A DNA stretch of 64,000 nucleotides, from positions 1 through 64,000 of the forward strand of contig CAXTAY010000003.1 of the NCBI GenBank assembly GCA_964242335.1, written 5' to 3'. The DNA is from Lichenicoccus sp964242335. GTDB lineage: Bacteria > Pseudomonadota > Alphaproteobacteria > Acetobacterales > Acetobacteraceae. The position numbers and the translations under genes were made by a program. The notes below the pieces were generated by a model that was given only the letters and a program-made list of their open reading frames with translations, was not told the DNA's origin and made no database searches. Below, piece after piece: positions 34,213-43,951 of the stretch (position 1 is the stretch's first letter; every line of letters begins with the position of its first letter).

Positions 34213-35300
34213 TGTCGCAGCCACTATCCGAGACCGGCCGCATCGAGCAGGATCTCGACCAGACACGATCGCGGCTCGACGGCCATCTCTCCGAGCTGCA
34301 GAGCCGGCTCTCGCCGGGCCAGGTGCTCGACGACCTGATGCGGTATTTCCGTGGCAAGGAGGGCGCGGATTTCGGTCGCAGCCTGCTGGAGAGCGTTCGT
34401 GCCAACCCGCTGCCGACGGCAATATCCGGCATCGGCCTGGCCTGGCTGATGGCGTCGAGCCCGCGTGGCGCGGCGAGTGGCACCTCGGCTTCGGGCGCCG
34501 GCAACGTGCGCGTCTATCACGGCGCACCGGACCTCGGGCTGCAAGCCTATCCGGCGTTGGCCACCCGGGTGCGCGAGGCCGAGCAGCGCACCGTCTATGA
34601 GCCAGGCGAGGCGGAACACGCCTATGCCGACCGTCTCGATGCCGCCCGTGGTCAGGCGATCGGTCTCGCCCGCGGGGCGCAGGAGACCGCGGCGTCGTAC
34701 GGGCAGCGCATCCGCGAAGCCCTGGACATGGCCCAGGAGACTGCCAGCCGTGGTGCGCACGATCTGCGGGACGCGATCGGCAGTGCCGCGAGCAGCCTGA
34801 GCAGCACCGCGCAGGGTGCTGTGCACAGCCTCGGCGACGTCGGCCAGCGCGCGGGAAGCGGCGTGATGCAGGGCGGCCAGGCGGTCGGGCAGGCGGGCGG
34901 CAACCTTGTCGCGGCAGTGTCGGCGAGTCCGGTTCTGCTCGGGGCACTGGGGCTCGCCGCAGGGGCGCTGCTCGGCGCCCTGCTGCCGCAGTCTGACCAG
35001 GAGGAGGCGGCACTCGGCGGCGTCGCCACCCAGGCGCGGGAAGCCGCCCGGATGCTCGCCCAGCAGGCGGCGGACAAGGGCGGCCACGTCGCCCAGGCGG
35101 TGATCGACGAGGGCCGGGACAGCGCGCAGGCGCACGGCCTCACCGAGGGCAAGAGTTCCGGTGACCTGCTCGATGCGGCGATGAGCGGCAGTCTGGCCAA
35201 GGACGCCAAGCAGGTTGCCGAGGACGTGCTGCATGCCGGCGACGACGCGGTTCGCAAGGAAGCGCTCGGCGAAGGACAGCAGGCGCCGGCACCGCGTTAG
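34212..35300 (+). CDS. DUF3618 domain protein
   Basis: A 362-residue protein. The N-terminal DUF3618 segment (about 8-75) reads IEQDLDQTRSRLDGHLSELQ and LPTAISGIGLAWLMA, giving a coiled helix then a membrane segment. A long helical Ala/Gly/Gln-rich middle (about 120-230) and a second membrane segment near 238-258 (SPVLLGALGLAAGALLGALL) follow, then a charged tail. It shares its start with the stop of the YqjE-like gene and is the last gene of the island, followed by a hairpin terminator. Confidence 0.78.
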   Translation: MSQPLSETGRIEQDLDQTRSRLDGHLSELQSRLSPGQVLDDLMRYFRGKEGADFGRSLLESVRANPLPTAISGIGLAWLMASSPRGAASGTSASGAGNVRVYHGAPDLGLQAYPALATRVREAEQRTVYEPGEAEHAYADRLDAARGQAIGLARGAQETAASYGQRIREALDMAQETASRGAHDLRDAIGSAASSLSSTAQGAVHSLGDVGQRAGSGVMQGGQAVGQAGGNLVAAVSASPVLLGALGLAAGALLGALLPQSDQEEAALGGVATQAREAARMLAQQAADKGGHVAQAVIDEGRDSAQAHGLTEGKSSGDLLDAAMSGSLAKDAKQVAEDVLHAGDDAVRKEALGEGQQAPAPR

Positions 35301-35354
35301 CCGTCGCCCCGTCGCGCAGCCGACGACGGGCGGCGCGCCCGGCCCTGTCGGCCC

Positions 35355-35386
35355 ATCGGCCGCCCGCCATCGCGTGGGCGGCCGAT
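35355..35386 (+). terminator. Terminator-like hairpin ending the stress island
   Basis: ATCGGCCGCCC (35355-35365) pairs perfectly with GGGCGGCCGAT (35376-35386) around a 10-base loop. The T-run is poor (TCCGTTGG). It lies 54 bases after the DUF3618 stop. Confidence 0.6.
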
Positions 35387-35614
35387 TCCGTTGGCCGATG
35401 AACTGCTCTACAACCCGGGCATGCATCGAGACGCGACCGACCGCCTGATCGTCCGGAGGCCGCGGCAGCCCGCGCTGCGCGAGCATTCCCGATCTCCCCT
35501 CCATCCGCACGCGCTGGATACTGGCCGGCTGCCGCGGCGGGTGCCTCGCCGGACTGCGTCGGGACGGCCGAACGAAGACCCGCCGGGCGGTCGGGGCGCT
35601 GCCGCCGCTCTGGC

Positions 35615-37141
35615 ATGACGTTCTTCGAGAGCCTGCTGGTCCTGCTGCTGGCGGCGATCCTCCTGCTGCAGGTGGCACGTCGCTTCGGGCTGCCCTACCC
35701 GGCGATGCTGGCGGCAGGCGGCATGCTGGTGGCCCTGATCCCCGGCTCGCCGAACATCCGCATCGAGCCGGAGACAGCGCTCGCGCTGTTCATCGCGCCG
35801 GCGCTGGTGGACGCGGCGTTCGACTTCCCGGTGGCGTCGGCGGTGCGGTTCTGGCGTCCGCTGGTGATGCTCGCGGTGCTCGCGGTGCTGATGACCAGCG
35901 GAGTGGTGGCCTGGATCGGCTGGCGCTTCGCCGGGCTTCCGCTCGCCGCGGCGGTGGCGCTCGGGGCGATCGTCGCGCCGCCCGATGCCGCGGCGGCAAT
36001 CACCATCCTGCGTTCGGTCTCGGTGCCCGCGAACACGGCGGCGGTGCTGAAGGGCGAGAGCCTGTTCAACGACGCCGCCGCGCTGCTGCTCTACGGGGGT
36101 GCGGTCGCGATCGTCGAGCATGGCGGCCTGACCGCGGGCGTCGGTGCGCGGCTGCTGCTCGCGGCGCCCGGCGGGATCGTGCTCGGGATCGCGCTCGCGA
36201 TGCTCGTGCGACGGCTGAACCGGTTCGTGACCGGCACGCTGGGCGGCAACCTGCTGCAGTTCGTGATGACGTGGCTGGCCTGGATCGTGGCGTCGCGCCT
36301 GGAGTTGTCCGCGGTGCTGTGCCTGGTCGCGTTCGCGATGTCGCTCGCGCAGGCGTCGGATGCCAACAGCGCGCCGCGGATGCGGGTGCACTCCTATGCG
36401 GTGTGGGCGACCGTGGTGTTCCTGCTCAACGTCATCGCGTTCCTGGTGATGGGCATGCAGGTCCGCTCGATCATCGCCGGGATGAGGACCACGAGCCTCG
36501 CGGACGCGCTCGGCTTCGCCGGGATCGTCGTCCTGGCGGTGATCGGCGTCCGCTTCGTCGTGGTGATCGCGATCAACCGGGCGGCGCAGTTCGCGAGCAT
36601 GCGCGGCGACACGCCGGTTCCGTTGCTGCGGCAGGGGATCCTGGTGGGCTGGAGCGGCATGCGCGGGCTGGTGACGCTCGCGACCGCGTTCGCCCTGCCG
36701 GGATCGTTTCCGCACCGCGACCTGATCGTGCTGACGGCATTCAGCGTGGTGATGGCGACGACGGTGCTGCAGGGGCTGACCCTGCGTCCGCTGATCCAGC
36801 TGCTGCGTCTCGACCGCAGCGGCGATTCCGCGCGTGAGCTGTCGGATGCACGTGCCCGCCTGATCGCGACCGCGCTCGCGACGCTGGAACAGCAGACCGG
36901 CGCAGAGGCCGAGGCGATACGTGGCTCCTACCGCATGCGTGCAGGAAGTGCCGGTCCGGGCTCGCTGAGGCGGCATCGCGGGATCGGTCTCGCGGCGATC
37001 GCGGCGGAGCGTGCCGAACTGGGGAGAATGCTGAACCAGCATCAGATCGATCCCGACACGTTCGACGTGCTCCAGGAGGAGATCGACTGGCGTGCGCTGG
37101 ACCTGCTGCCGCAGCAGGAGCGCCGGATCGAGGAGGGCTAG
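35615..37141 (+). CDS. CPA1-type Na+(K+)/H+ antiporter (NhaP-like)
   Basis: A 508-residue inner-membrane antiporter with about 12 hydrophobic segments. Family hallmarks are IVAPPDAAAA (ion-binding Asp in the discontinuous helix; usually TDPVA), ESLFND near residue 148 and GWSGMRGLVTLA near 346. A cytoplasmic helical tail (about 400-508) follows, with EQQTGAEAEAI. It should exchange sodium or potassium for protons, for pH or salt homeostasis. It stands alone downstream of the stress island. Confidence 0.88.
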   Translation: MTFFESLLVLLLAAILLLQVARRFGLPYPAMLAAGGMLVALIPGSPNIRIEPETALALFIAPALVDAAFDFPVASAVRFWRPLVMLAVLAVLMTSGVVAWIGWRFAGLPLAAAVALGAIVAPPDAAAAITILRSVSVPANTAAVLKGESLFNDAAALLLYGGAVAIVEHGGLTAGVGARLLLAAPGGIVLGIALAMLVRRLNRFVTGTLGGNLLQFVMTWLAWIVASRLELSAVLCLVAFAMSLAQASDANSAPRMRVHSYAVWATVVFLLNVIAFLVMGMQVRSIIAGMRTTSLADALGFAGIVVLAVIGVRFVVVIAINRAAQFASMRGDTPVPLLRQGILVGWSGMRGLVTLATAFALPGSFPHRDLIVLTAFSVVMATTVLQGLTLRPLIQLLRLDRSGDSARELSDARARLIATALATLEQQTGAEAEAIRGSYRMRAGSAGPGSLRRHRGIGLAAIAAERAELGRMLNQHQIDPDTFDVLQEEIDWRALDLLPQQERRIEEG

Positions 37142-37751
37142 CCTCTGGGTCGGCCCGCGGTCCGCCCCTGAACCGAGGATCCGGATGCCGCTCGGCGGCT
37201 GCAGCATGAGGGCCCATCCGGACCGGCGCCTCCATGGGGACGTCCGGACCCCTCGCGGCAGAGGGAGTTCATGGCCGCCGATCGATCGGAGCCCGCGCCC
37301 AGTCAGGCATCCGCCTCCAGACAAATCATGCGGTTACGGAACCCGAGGCGGTACCGCCGGGGTGGTCGCCTCGGTCGGCGGCCCGAGACCGGCGAGAGAC
37401 GGCGAGATCTTCAAACCGGGTCCAGGAACTTCGGTCCGCGCGAAGAGCTTACGCCAAAATGAGCCCCTTCCAGCCAGCGGACGCAAGACAAACCCAAGAA
37501 CAGTGCGATACAACCTCGCATCGTAGCGCCATGTCGCGCTCTTGCTACGGGTTGTATTGCTCTGCAACCGATCTTTCCTTCCTGCGTCAGCGCATATTGT
37601 TGCAGGTTCACAACAAATTCTCGTCTCGTGCTTGTTCGGGTGATGTTGAAGGCGAGATCCGGAGATCCATACGCGTCGGCATGGCCGGCATCCTCGGGTG
37701 GTGCGCGAGGATCGCGACCTTCGATCACCCCGTGCCTATCGCCGGTGCCTG
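37142..37751. other. Intergenic region without a supported gene
   Basis: About 610 bases, less GC-rich than the surroundings near 37440-37640. Several frames are open but none looks protein-like. It probably holds the promoter of the transglycosylase gene and the antiporter's 3' end. No T-run hairpin was found. Confidence 0.4.
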
Positions 37752-38753
37752 ATGGTTCGCCTGCTGTGCGCATGTATCGTCATGTGCATCGTCGCTCTGC
37801 CGATCGTGGGCTCTACGCGGGCAGTCGCCGGTCGCGGACACGCGCACTGGCACCGGACATCCAGACTTGGCCATGCGGGTCATCATCGACAGGGCGGATC
37901 ATCGGCCCGACATCACGCCCAGCGACAGGCCAGGATATCGAGGTCGCTCCACCTGGATCTGGTCTCGCTGGAGAACAACGGGGATGACGATGCGGCGCCG
38001 TCCCCCATCGTGTTTGCCGCCATACTCGAGGCGGCGCACGACGCCGGCGTGGATCCGAATGTCCTGATGGCGTTCGCCTGGCGGGAGAGCAGGTACCGGC
38101 CGGACGCCAAGAGCAGCCGTTCCGCGGCGAGGGGTCTGCTGCAGTTCACGCCGACGACGTGGCTCGAGACCGTCCGGGATTTCGGCAGGCAGTATGGTGC
38201 ACCGGAATACGCCGCCGCGATCCACACCGGGCACTCCGGCCACATCAGCATCAAAGGCTATCGGACACGACAGCATATCCTGATGTTGCGCGGTGATCCC
38301 GCGTTCTCCGCACGCATGGCTGCCGCCGTCATGGCGAGACAGGCCCTGGAAAGTCGACGCGCCCTGGGTCGTTCCGCGACGTCGGCGGAGCTTTATCTCT
38401 CGCATGTTCTGGGGCCGGAGGGCTCGGCACGGTTCCTCTCGGCGCGCGCCAAGCATCCCTCGGAGTCTTCGCTCCAGATCGCCAGCCTCGAGCTGTTGTA
38501 CAATGCGGGATTGCTTGCCGAGGATGGTCGTCCGATGACGGTGGAGAACACCTACGTCGCTGTCGATATCATGTTGAAACGGCATCCCGTTCGACAACTC
38601 CCGGCTATCGAGCTCAGGCAGCAACCGGGACAGCGGGAGGCGAAGGAGCGAGACCAGTACGATCGCGGCGCGCCGGGAGCGATCAACTGGTGTCGCATGT
38701 CCAATCTGGTGACATGCCAGTCGGCTGCCGCAGTCATGATGGTCGCACGATGA
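37752..38753 (+). CDS. Exported lytic transglycosylase (SLT domain) protein
   Basis: A 333-residue cell-wall enzyme. A signal peptide (MVRLLCACIVMCIVALPIVG) leads to a His/Arg-rich linker (about 30-75). The SLT lysozyme-like domain (about 85-280) has the catalytic Glu in WRESRY followed by SAARGLLQFTPTTW. It should cleave peptidoglycan with anhydromuropeptide formation. ATG 37752 starts with the signal; an in-frame GTG at 37698 adds 18 residues. The ribosome binding site is weak. The C-terminal ~60 residues (SNLVTCQSAAAVMM) have no known domain. Confidence 0.82.
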   Translation: MVRLLCACIVMCIVALPIVGSTRAVAGRGHAHWHRTSRLGHAGHHRQGGSSARHHAQRQARISRSLHLDLVSLENNGDDDAAPSPIVFAAILEAAHDAGVDPNVLMAFAWRESRYRPDAKSSRSAARGLLQFTPTTWLETVRDFGRQYGAPEYAAAIHTGHSGHISIKGYRTRQHILMLRGDPAFSARMAAAVMARQALESRRALGRSATSAELYLSHVLGPEGSARFLSARAKHPSESSLQIASLELLYNAGLLAEDGRPMTVENTYVAVDIMLKRHPVRQLPAIELRQQPGQREAKERDQYDRGAPGAINWCRMSNLVTCQSAAAVMMVAR

Positions 38754-38940
38754 TGTTCGTCCGACGCACGAAACGACGAAACGATGCGCGGCTTGTCCAG
38801 CGCCGATCTTCACGTTCGAGGATATCATTACGTTATCACATCTAGCGCCGGCGGGACCGCAGGGCCGGATCGGCTACGTTATGATCGACCGGCCTGTAGC
38901 GCCGGAGTATGGTGAGATCGTCTGAAACCGGAGCGGCGCC

Positions 38941-40098
38941 ATGCAATCGGCCATCGCCTACACGGACCTGATCGACCCCACTGCGGCGGGGCAGTCTCTC
39001 GGTCGTCAGATCGCCTCGAGCCTGAGCGGCACTTCCGATGCGATCATGGTCTTCGCCGCACCCGGCTATGCGCATGCGAGAGTGCTCGAGGCGATACAGG
39101 CGGAACATCCTTCGGCGCTGCTGGTCGGCGCGTCGTCGGCGGGAGAGTTCACGCACGAGCAGCATGGTCAGGGAGCGGCGTGTGCGCTCGCCCTGAAGAG
39201 CGACGACGTCCACTTCGCGGTCGGCGTCGGTCGCGACCTCCATCTCTCGCCGGCACTGGCGGCTCGCCAGATCGTCTCGACCTTCCGCGCCTCGGAGAAG
39301 CCGACCTTGCACCGGGCGGCCCTGGTGCTGACCGATGCGCTGTCCGGGCACGCGCCCGGGCTGATCCACGAGCTCATGATCGCGACCGACGCGCAATATC
39401 AGTTCTTCGGCGGCGGCGCCGGCGACAACGCGCAGTTCGTCCGGACCGTGGTGTTCAACGGCACCGAGGTGCTCTCCGACGCGGCGGTGGCGCTCGAGAT
39501 CCTCTCCCCGAGGCCGCTCGGCGTCGGCGTCGGTCATGGCTGGGCGATCGCGGGCAGCGCCCTGCGCGTCACCGACGCCGACGGCCTGAAGCTCAGGAGC
39601 CTGAACGGCTTCCCGGCGGTCCAGGCGTTCGAGGCACATGCCGAGGCCACCGGCCAGTCCTTCGACCCGCAGGCGCCACTGCCCTTCTTCCTGCACAACA
39701 TCCTCGGGATCGAGACGCCGACCGGTCATCAGCTGCGGATGCCGCTCTCGGTCGACGCGACGGGTACCGTCCACTGCGCCGCCGAGGTGCCGCTCGGGAG
39801 CCGCGTGCGGATCATGCACAGCTCGTTGCGAGCGAGCCTTCAGGCAGCGGAACGCGCGACCGCCGCAGCCATCGCCAACCTCGGCGGGCAGCCGCCCGGT
39901 GTCGCCCTGTTCTTCGACTGCGCCGCCACGCGGGCCCGGATCGGCGACGCCTACACGATGGAGCTGGAAGCGGTGCGCTCGACGCTGCCGGCCATCCCGA
40001 TGATCGGCTGCGTCACGCACGGGCAGATCGCGCGCTCGGACGGGCAGTTCGACGGCTTCCACAACTGCACCGCGCTCGTCTGCGTGCTGCCAGCCTGA
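38941..40098 (+). CDS. FIST domain sensor protein
   Basis: A 385-residue soluble protein. The FIST N-terminal domain (about 25-225) includes LLVGASSAGEFTHEQHGQGA and FFGGGAGDNAQFVRTVVFNG, and the FIST C-terminal domain (about 230-365) includes AIPMIGCVTHGQIAR-like sequence. FIST domains are proposed ligand sensors, possibly for amino acids, in signal transduction. GGAG lies about 6-10 bases before ATG 38941. It precedes a hybrid histidine kinase by 23 bases, so the two likely form one signalling unit. Confidence 0.87.
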   Translation: MQSAIAYTDLIDPTAAGQSLGRQIASSLSGTSDAIMVFAAPGYAHARVLEAIQAEHPSALLVGASSAGEFTHEQHGQGAACALALKSDDVHFAVGVGRDLHLSPALAARQIVSTFRASEKPTLHRAALVLTDALSGHAPGLIHELMIATDAQYQFFGGGAGDNAQFVRTVVFNGTEVLSDAAVALEILSPRPLGVGVGHGWAIAGSALRVTDADGLKLRSLNGFPAVQAFEAHAEATGQSFDPQAPLPFFLHNILGIETPTGHQLRMPLSVDATGTVHCAAEVPLGSRVRIMHSSLRASLQAAERATAAAIANLGGQPPGVALFFDCAATRARIGDAYTMELEAVRSTLPAIPMIGCVTHGQIARSDGQFDGFHNCTALVCVLPA

Positions 40099-40121
40099 AG
40101 CCAGGCCGCGAGCGTCCGACG

Positions 40122-41903
40122 ATGAAGGCGTGCGAGAGACAGCTGATCAACGCCCTGGCCGATCCCGCACGGCGGCTGCAGGCGACGTCGGCGCTGGCCC
40201 GGCACTGGAAGGTCGACGCGGTCCTCATCCTGATCCGGGATCACGAGCTGGGCGTGCTTCGGCCAGCCCCCGGGTTCCCGCAGACCCTGCCGGGTGGTCC
40301 GTCCTGGCGGGAGCTGTTCGGTCGCTGCACCGGCGCCGGCCGGTTCACCGGCCAGGTGGCCTTTCCCGATGCGACGAGCCTCTCTGCCTTCTCGGCGCAG
40401 CTCGATGACGATGCCTCCGCCGTGCTGTTGCTGCTCGGCGGCGGCGCCGACCGGTCCGATCATCCGGACCTCGCGGAGATCGGGTTTCCCCTGCTCGCCG
40501 GATTGCTGCGCGCGGAGACCGAGATCGTGGCCTCGCTCGGCTCGACGGCGAGCGCCAACGGCGCGCTGGCGCAGGCGGAGTCGCTGACGGCAGCGCTGGG
40601 CCGGGCGCGAAGCGACCTGGCACGCGCCCTGACCGACGCCGATCACCTGAACTCCGCCCTGGGGGAGCTCAACATCACCCTCGAGGAGCGGGTGGCGGAG
40701 CGGACGCGCCAGCTCCAGGCCGAGATGGCGCAGCGGCAGAAGGCCGAGGAACAGCTCCGGCAGGCCCAGAAGATGGAGGCGGTGGGCCAGCTCACCGGCG
40801 GCCTCGCGCACGACTTCAATAACCTGCTGACCAGCATCAGCGGCAGCCTGGAGCTGCTCCAGACACGTGTCGCGCAAGGCCGCATCAAGGACGTCGATCG
40901 GTATGTCGGCGCCGCCCAGGGTGCCGCCAGACGCGCCGCGGCGCTGACGCAACGGCTGCTGGCCTTCTCACGCCGCCAGACGCTCGACCCGAAGGCCACC
41001 GACGTCAACCGTCTGGTCGTCGGCATGGACGAGCTGGTCCGACGCACGATGGGACCGGAGATCGCCGTCGAGTTCGTCGCCGCGAGTCATCTCTGGAACA
41101 CGCTGGTCGACCCCAGTCAGCTCGAGAACGCGCTCCTCAACCTCTGCATCAATGCCCGCGACGCCATGGCGGGCGGCGGCACGCTGACGGTCGAGACCGC
41201 CAACTGCCCGCTCGACGAGCGCGCCGCCGGCGAGCGCGAGCTGCCGCCGGGACAATACGTGACACTCCGCGTCAGCGACGACGGCATCGGCATGTCGCCC
41301 GAGATCGTCGACCGTGTCTTCGAGCCGTTCTTCACGACGAAGCCGCTCGGCCAGGGCACCGGCCTTGGCTTGTCGATGATCTACGGCTTCGTCCGTCAGT
41401 CGGGCGGTCAGATACACGTCCACTCCGCACCGGGCCGGGGCACGACGGTCCGCCTGTATCTGCCGCGTCATCGTGGTGACGTCCATGAACCGGACGGCGC
41501 CGCAGCTTTGTCCGACGCGCCACGTGCCGAGAACGACGAGATGGTGCTGGTGGTCGATGACGAGCCCACCCTGCGCATGCTGGTGACGGAAGTGCTGGCG
41601 GACCTCGGCTACGTCGCCCTCGAGGCGGCCGATGGCGCCGCGGGCCTCAAGGTTCTGCTGTCCGATGCCCGCATCGACCTTCTCGTCACCGATGTCGGTC
41701 TGCCCGGAGGAATGAACGGTCGTCAGATGGCGGACGCCGCACGCATCGCGCGCCCGGACCTCAAGGTCCTGTTCATCACCGGCTATGCCGAGACCGCCGT
41801 CCTGAGCCACGGCGATCTGGAGCCCGGCATGCACGTGCTGACCAAGCCGTTCGCGATGGAAGCCCTCGCCAGCCGGATCAAGGAGCTGACCGTGAGCAGG
41901 TGA
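40122..41903 (+). CDS. Soluble hybrid histidine kinase with C-terminal receiver
   Basis: A 593-residue cytoplasmic sensor kinase with no membrane segment. The N-terminal ~145 residues look like a GAF-like sensory fold. A coiled coil (about 170-215) links to the HisKA domain with the phospho-acceptor His230 in GLAHDFNN. HATPase_c motifs follow: N box LINARDAM-like, G1 DDGIGM, F box and G2 GTGLGLSM. The receiver (about 476-590) has VVDDEP and the phospho-acceptor Asp524 in VTDVGLPG. It should autophosphorylate, relay to its own receiver and pass the phosphate onward. It follows the FIST gene by 23 bases and probably reads its output. Confidence 0.87.
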   Translation: MKACERQLINALADPARRLQATSALARHWKVDAVLILIRDHELGVLRPAPGFPQTLPGGPSWRELFGRCTGAGRFTGQVAFPDATSLSAFSAQLDDDASAVLLLLGGGADRSDHPDLAEIGFPLLAGLLRAETEIVASLGSTASANGALAQAESLTAALGRARSDLARALTDADHLNSALGELNITLEERVAERTRQLQAEMAQRQKAEEQLRQAQKMEAVGQLTGGLAHDFNNLLTSISGSLELLQTRVAQGRIKDVDRYVGAAQGAARRAAALTQRLLAFSRRQTLDPKATDVNRLVVGMDELVRRTMGPEIAVEFVAASHLWNTLVDPSQLENALLNLCINARDAMAGGGTLTVETANCPLDERAAGERELPPGQYVTLRVSDDGIGMSPEIVDRVFEPFFTTKPLGQGTGLGLSMIYGFVRQSGGQIHVHSAPGRGTTVRLYLPRHRGDVHEPDGAAALSDAPRAENDEMVLVVDDEPTLRMLVTEVLADLGYVALEAADGAAGLKVLLSDARIDLLVTDVGLPGGMNGRQMADAARIARPDLKVLFITGYAETAVLSHGDLEPGMHVLTKPFAMEALASRIKELTVSR

Positions 41904-41957
41904 CCGGAGCGTGCGGCGCCTATTCCGGATCGGACATCGTCGTATCGAACGCCGAGA

Positions 41958-42701
41958 TCACGGCGCGCGCGACCGGGCTGCACAACGGCGGGCGGCAGGC
42001 GGAGGTGCCATGCCGAGGCGGGCCGAGGCCGGGTCGCGACGCACCAGCGTCAGGATGCCGATGACCAGCGCCGCCAGAGGCGCGACGATCCCGCTCGCGA
42101 GCACGATCCAGCCGGCGCCTCCGAACCAGATGACCGGCGGCAGGAGGAGCATGACGTCGTCCGGGTCGAACGGTGGCGACGCCGCGCCGCCGGGCGGACG
42201 CTTCGTCGAGGCCTGCAACGGGCGAAGCAGCAGGAAGATGGCAGCGACGGAGAGCGCGGCACTCGGGCCGAGTTCGAGGTGGACGCGCGGCAGCAGGGGC
42301 GCCTGCGACCCGACGCCGATGCCGACGCCGAGCCCGATAAAGATCGACATCGTCGCGATGCAGTCGGCGGTGAGGTCGAAGCGCGGGCCGATGCGGCTGA
42401 ACCGTCGGCTCTGCCGCGCCAGTTCACCGTCGGCGCGATCCAGCAGCGCGGACAGGAGGAACCGCCCCGCGCCTGCCGCCATCGACCGGCCGGCATGGAC
42501 GAAGCACGCGGCGGCCAGCAATCCCGTCAGCAGCCGCAGCGTGGTGAGCATGTCGGGCGTGATGCGCGTGTGCACGAGCAGGCTGACCGGCCGACGCAGG
42601 CCGCGGTGGAGAACTGTGCCCCGGCTTACGGCCCTACCCTTGAACTGGCTTGCCGAGCGGACCGGCCTGCTCGGTTCTCCTGCCGGAGCAACGAGTGCCA
42701 T
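41958..42701 (-). CDS. CDP-alcohol phosphatidyltransferase family protein
   Basis: A 247-residue inner-membrane enzyme of phospholipid synthesis. The family motif is complete: DRADGELAR, then after eight residues G-P-R-F-D and finally D (the D2-G1-A-R...G...D...D pattern), with several hydrophobic helices on both sides. It transfers a phosphatidyl or similar group from CDP-diacylglycerol-like donors to an alcohol. The acceptor cannot be told. ATG 42701 follows AGGAAG closely; the frame is open upstream as a shadow of the neighbouring region. It converges on the hybrid kinase. Confidence 0.83.
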   Translation of the reverse strand: MALVAPAGEPSRPVRSASQFKGRAVSRGTVLHRGLRRPVSLLVHTRITPDMLTTLRLLTGLLAAACFVHAGRSMAAGAGRFLLSALLDRADGELARQSRRFSRIGPRFDLTADCIATMSIFIGLGVGIGVGSQAPLLPRVHLELGPSAALSVAAIFLLLRPLQASTKRPPGGAASPPFDPDDVMLLLPPVIWFGGAGWIVLASGIVAPLAALVIGILTLVRRDPASARLGMAPPPAARRCAARSRAP

Positions 42702-43015
42702 CGCTTCCTGATCGCGACCATAACGGAAACGTGAGATCGGCGGCCATGGCGCCCCGGTCGCCCGTGACGTGGCGAGGTCCCGCCGACCGCCGCGAGGCGG
42801 GAGATCGACCTCCAGCAGCCTGGGCTGCGGCCTCGCGCCAGACGTCGTCGTCGCGCTGCCGGGCGCCCTGCGCTGCCACGCGCATCGCCTGTCTCTCGCC
42901 GACGCCTCCGGCGATTGCGTCGGCACTCGGGAGCATGCGACATCCTGTCTGAATTCCGGTCGGACGCATGGCCCGCGCCGACCATTGAAGCCCTGTCGAT
43001 CGAGAGGAGACACCG

Positions 43016-43912
43016 ATGGCCGATGCGAAGATGATTTCCCAGCTCACGGGCAATTCCGGCTTCATCGCCGCGCTCGACCAGAGCGGCGGCTCGACCCCGG
43101 GTGCTCTCAAGCTCTACGGCATCCCGGAGAGCGAGTACGGCAGCGACGCCGAGATGTTCCGGTTGATGCACGAGATGCGCGTCCGGATCATCACGGCGCC
43201 CGCCTTCGCCGGCAGCAAGGTGATCGGCACGATCCTGTTCGAGCAGACCATGGATGGTGAGGTGAAGGGGCGCTCTGTTCCGGCCTATCTGTGGGACGAA
43301 CGCGGCGTGGTCCCGTTCGTGAAGGTCGACAAGGGAGTCGAGGCCGAGAGCGACGGCGTCAGCCTGATGAAGGCGATGCCCGAACTCGATGCTCTTCTCG
43401 AGCGCGCGGCCAAGCTCGGGGTCGCCGGCACCAAGATGCGGTCGACCATCCGCCTTCCCGACGAGAAGGGCATCGCCGCGATCGCCCGGCAGCAGTTCGA
43501 GGTCGGCGAGAGGATCGCGGCCTATGGCCTGATCCCGATCCTCGAGCCCGAGGTGCTGATCAAGAGCCCGGACAAGGCGGGCGCCGAGGCCATCCTGCGC
43601 GAAGAGCTGCGAAAGGGTCTCGACGCCATGCCCGAAGACCGTCAGGTGATGCTCAAGCTCACCATCCCGGATCAGCCCGACTTCTACATGCCGCTGACCG
43701 AGCATCCGCGTGTCGCTCGCATCGTCGCGCTCTCCGGCGGCTACCAGCGCCACGAAGCCTGCGAGAAGCTTGCACGCAACCACAAGCTGATCGGCAGCTT
43801 CTCGCGCGCCCTTCTCGAGGATCTGAAGCATTCCATGACCGACGCCGAGTTCGACGAGGCACTCGGAATGTCGATCGACGAGATCTACGCCGCCTCGGTC
43901 GACAAGCATTGA
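43016..43912 (+). CDS. fda: Class I fructose-bisphosphate aldolase (Fda type)
   Basis: A 298-residue glycolytic enzyme that splits fructose-1,6-bisphosphate into DHAP and glyceraldehyde-3-phosphate through a Schiff base. It matches the Staphylococcus Fda-type class I aldolase: FIAALDQSGGSTPGALKLYG, TILFEQTMD, KMRSTI, the active-site Lys in MLKLTIPD, and LSGGY. GAGAGGAGAC precedes ATG 43016. It stands alone, divergent from the CDP-alcohol transferase gene, and ends near a short hairpin shared with the next gene. Confidence 0.93.
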   Translation: MADAKMISQLTGNSGFIAALDQSGGSTPGALKLYGIPESEYGSDAEMFRLMHEMRVRIITAPAFAGSKVIGTILFEQTMDGEVKGRSVPAYLWDERGVVPFVKVDKGVEAESDGVSLMKAMPELDALLERAAKLGVAGTKMRSTIRLPDEKGIAAIARQQFEVGERIAAYGLIPILEPEVLIKSPDKAGAEAILREELRKGLDAMPEDRQVMLKLTIPDQPDFYMPLTEHPRVARIVALSGGYQRHEACEKLARNHKLIGSFSRALLEDLKHSMTDAEFDEALGMSIDEIYAASVDKH

Positions 43913-43914
43913 CG

Positions 43915-43929
43915 ACCTCCGCCGGAGGT
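43915..43929. terminator. Short convergent hairpin between aldolase and SDR genes
   Basis: ACCTCC-GCC-GGAGGT lies in the 39-base gap between two convergent genes. The 6-base stem has no T-run, so any bidirectional termination is weak. Confidence 0.4.
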
Positions 43930-43951
43930 GTGAGCACCCGGCGAGAGGAGC

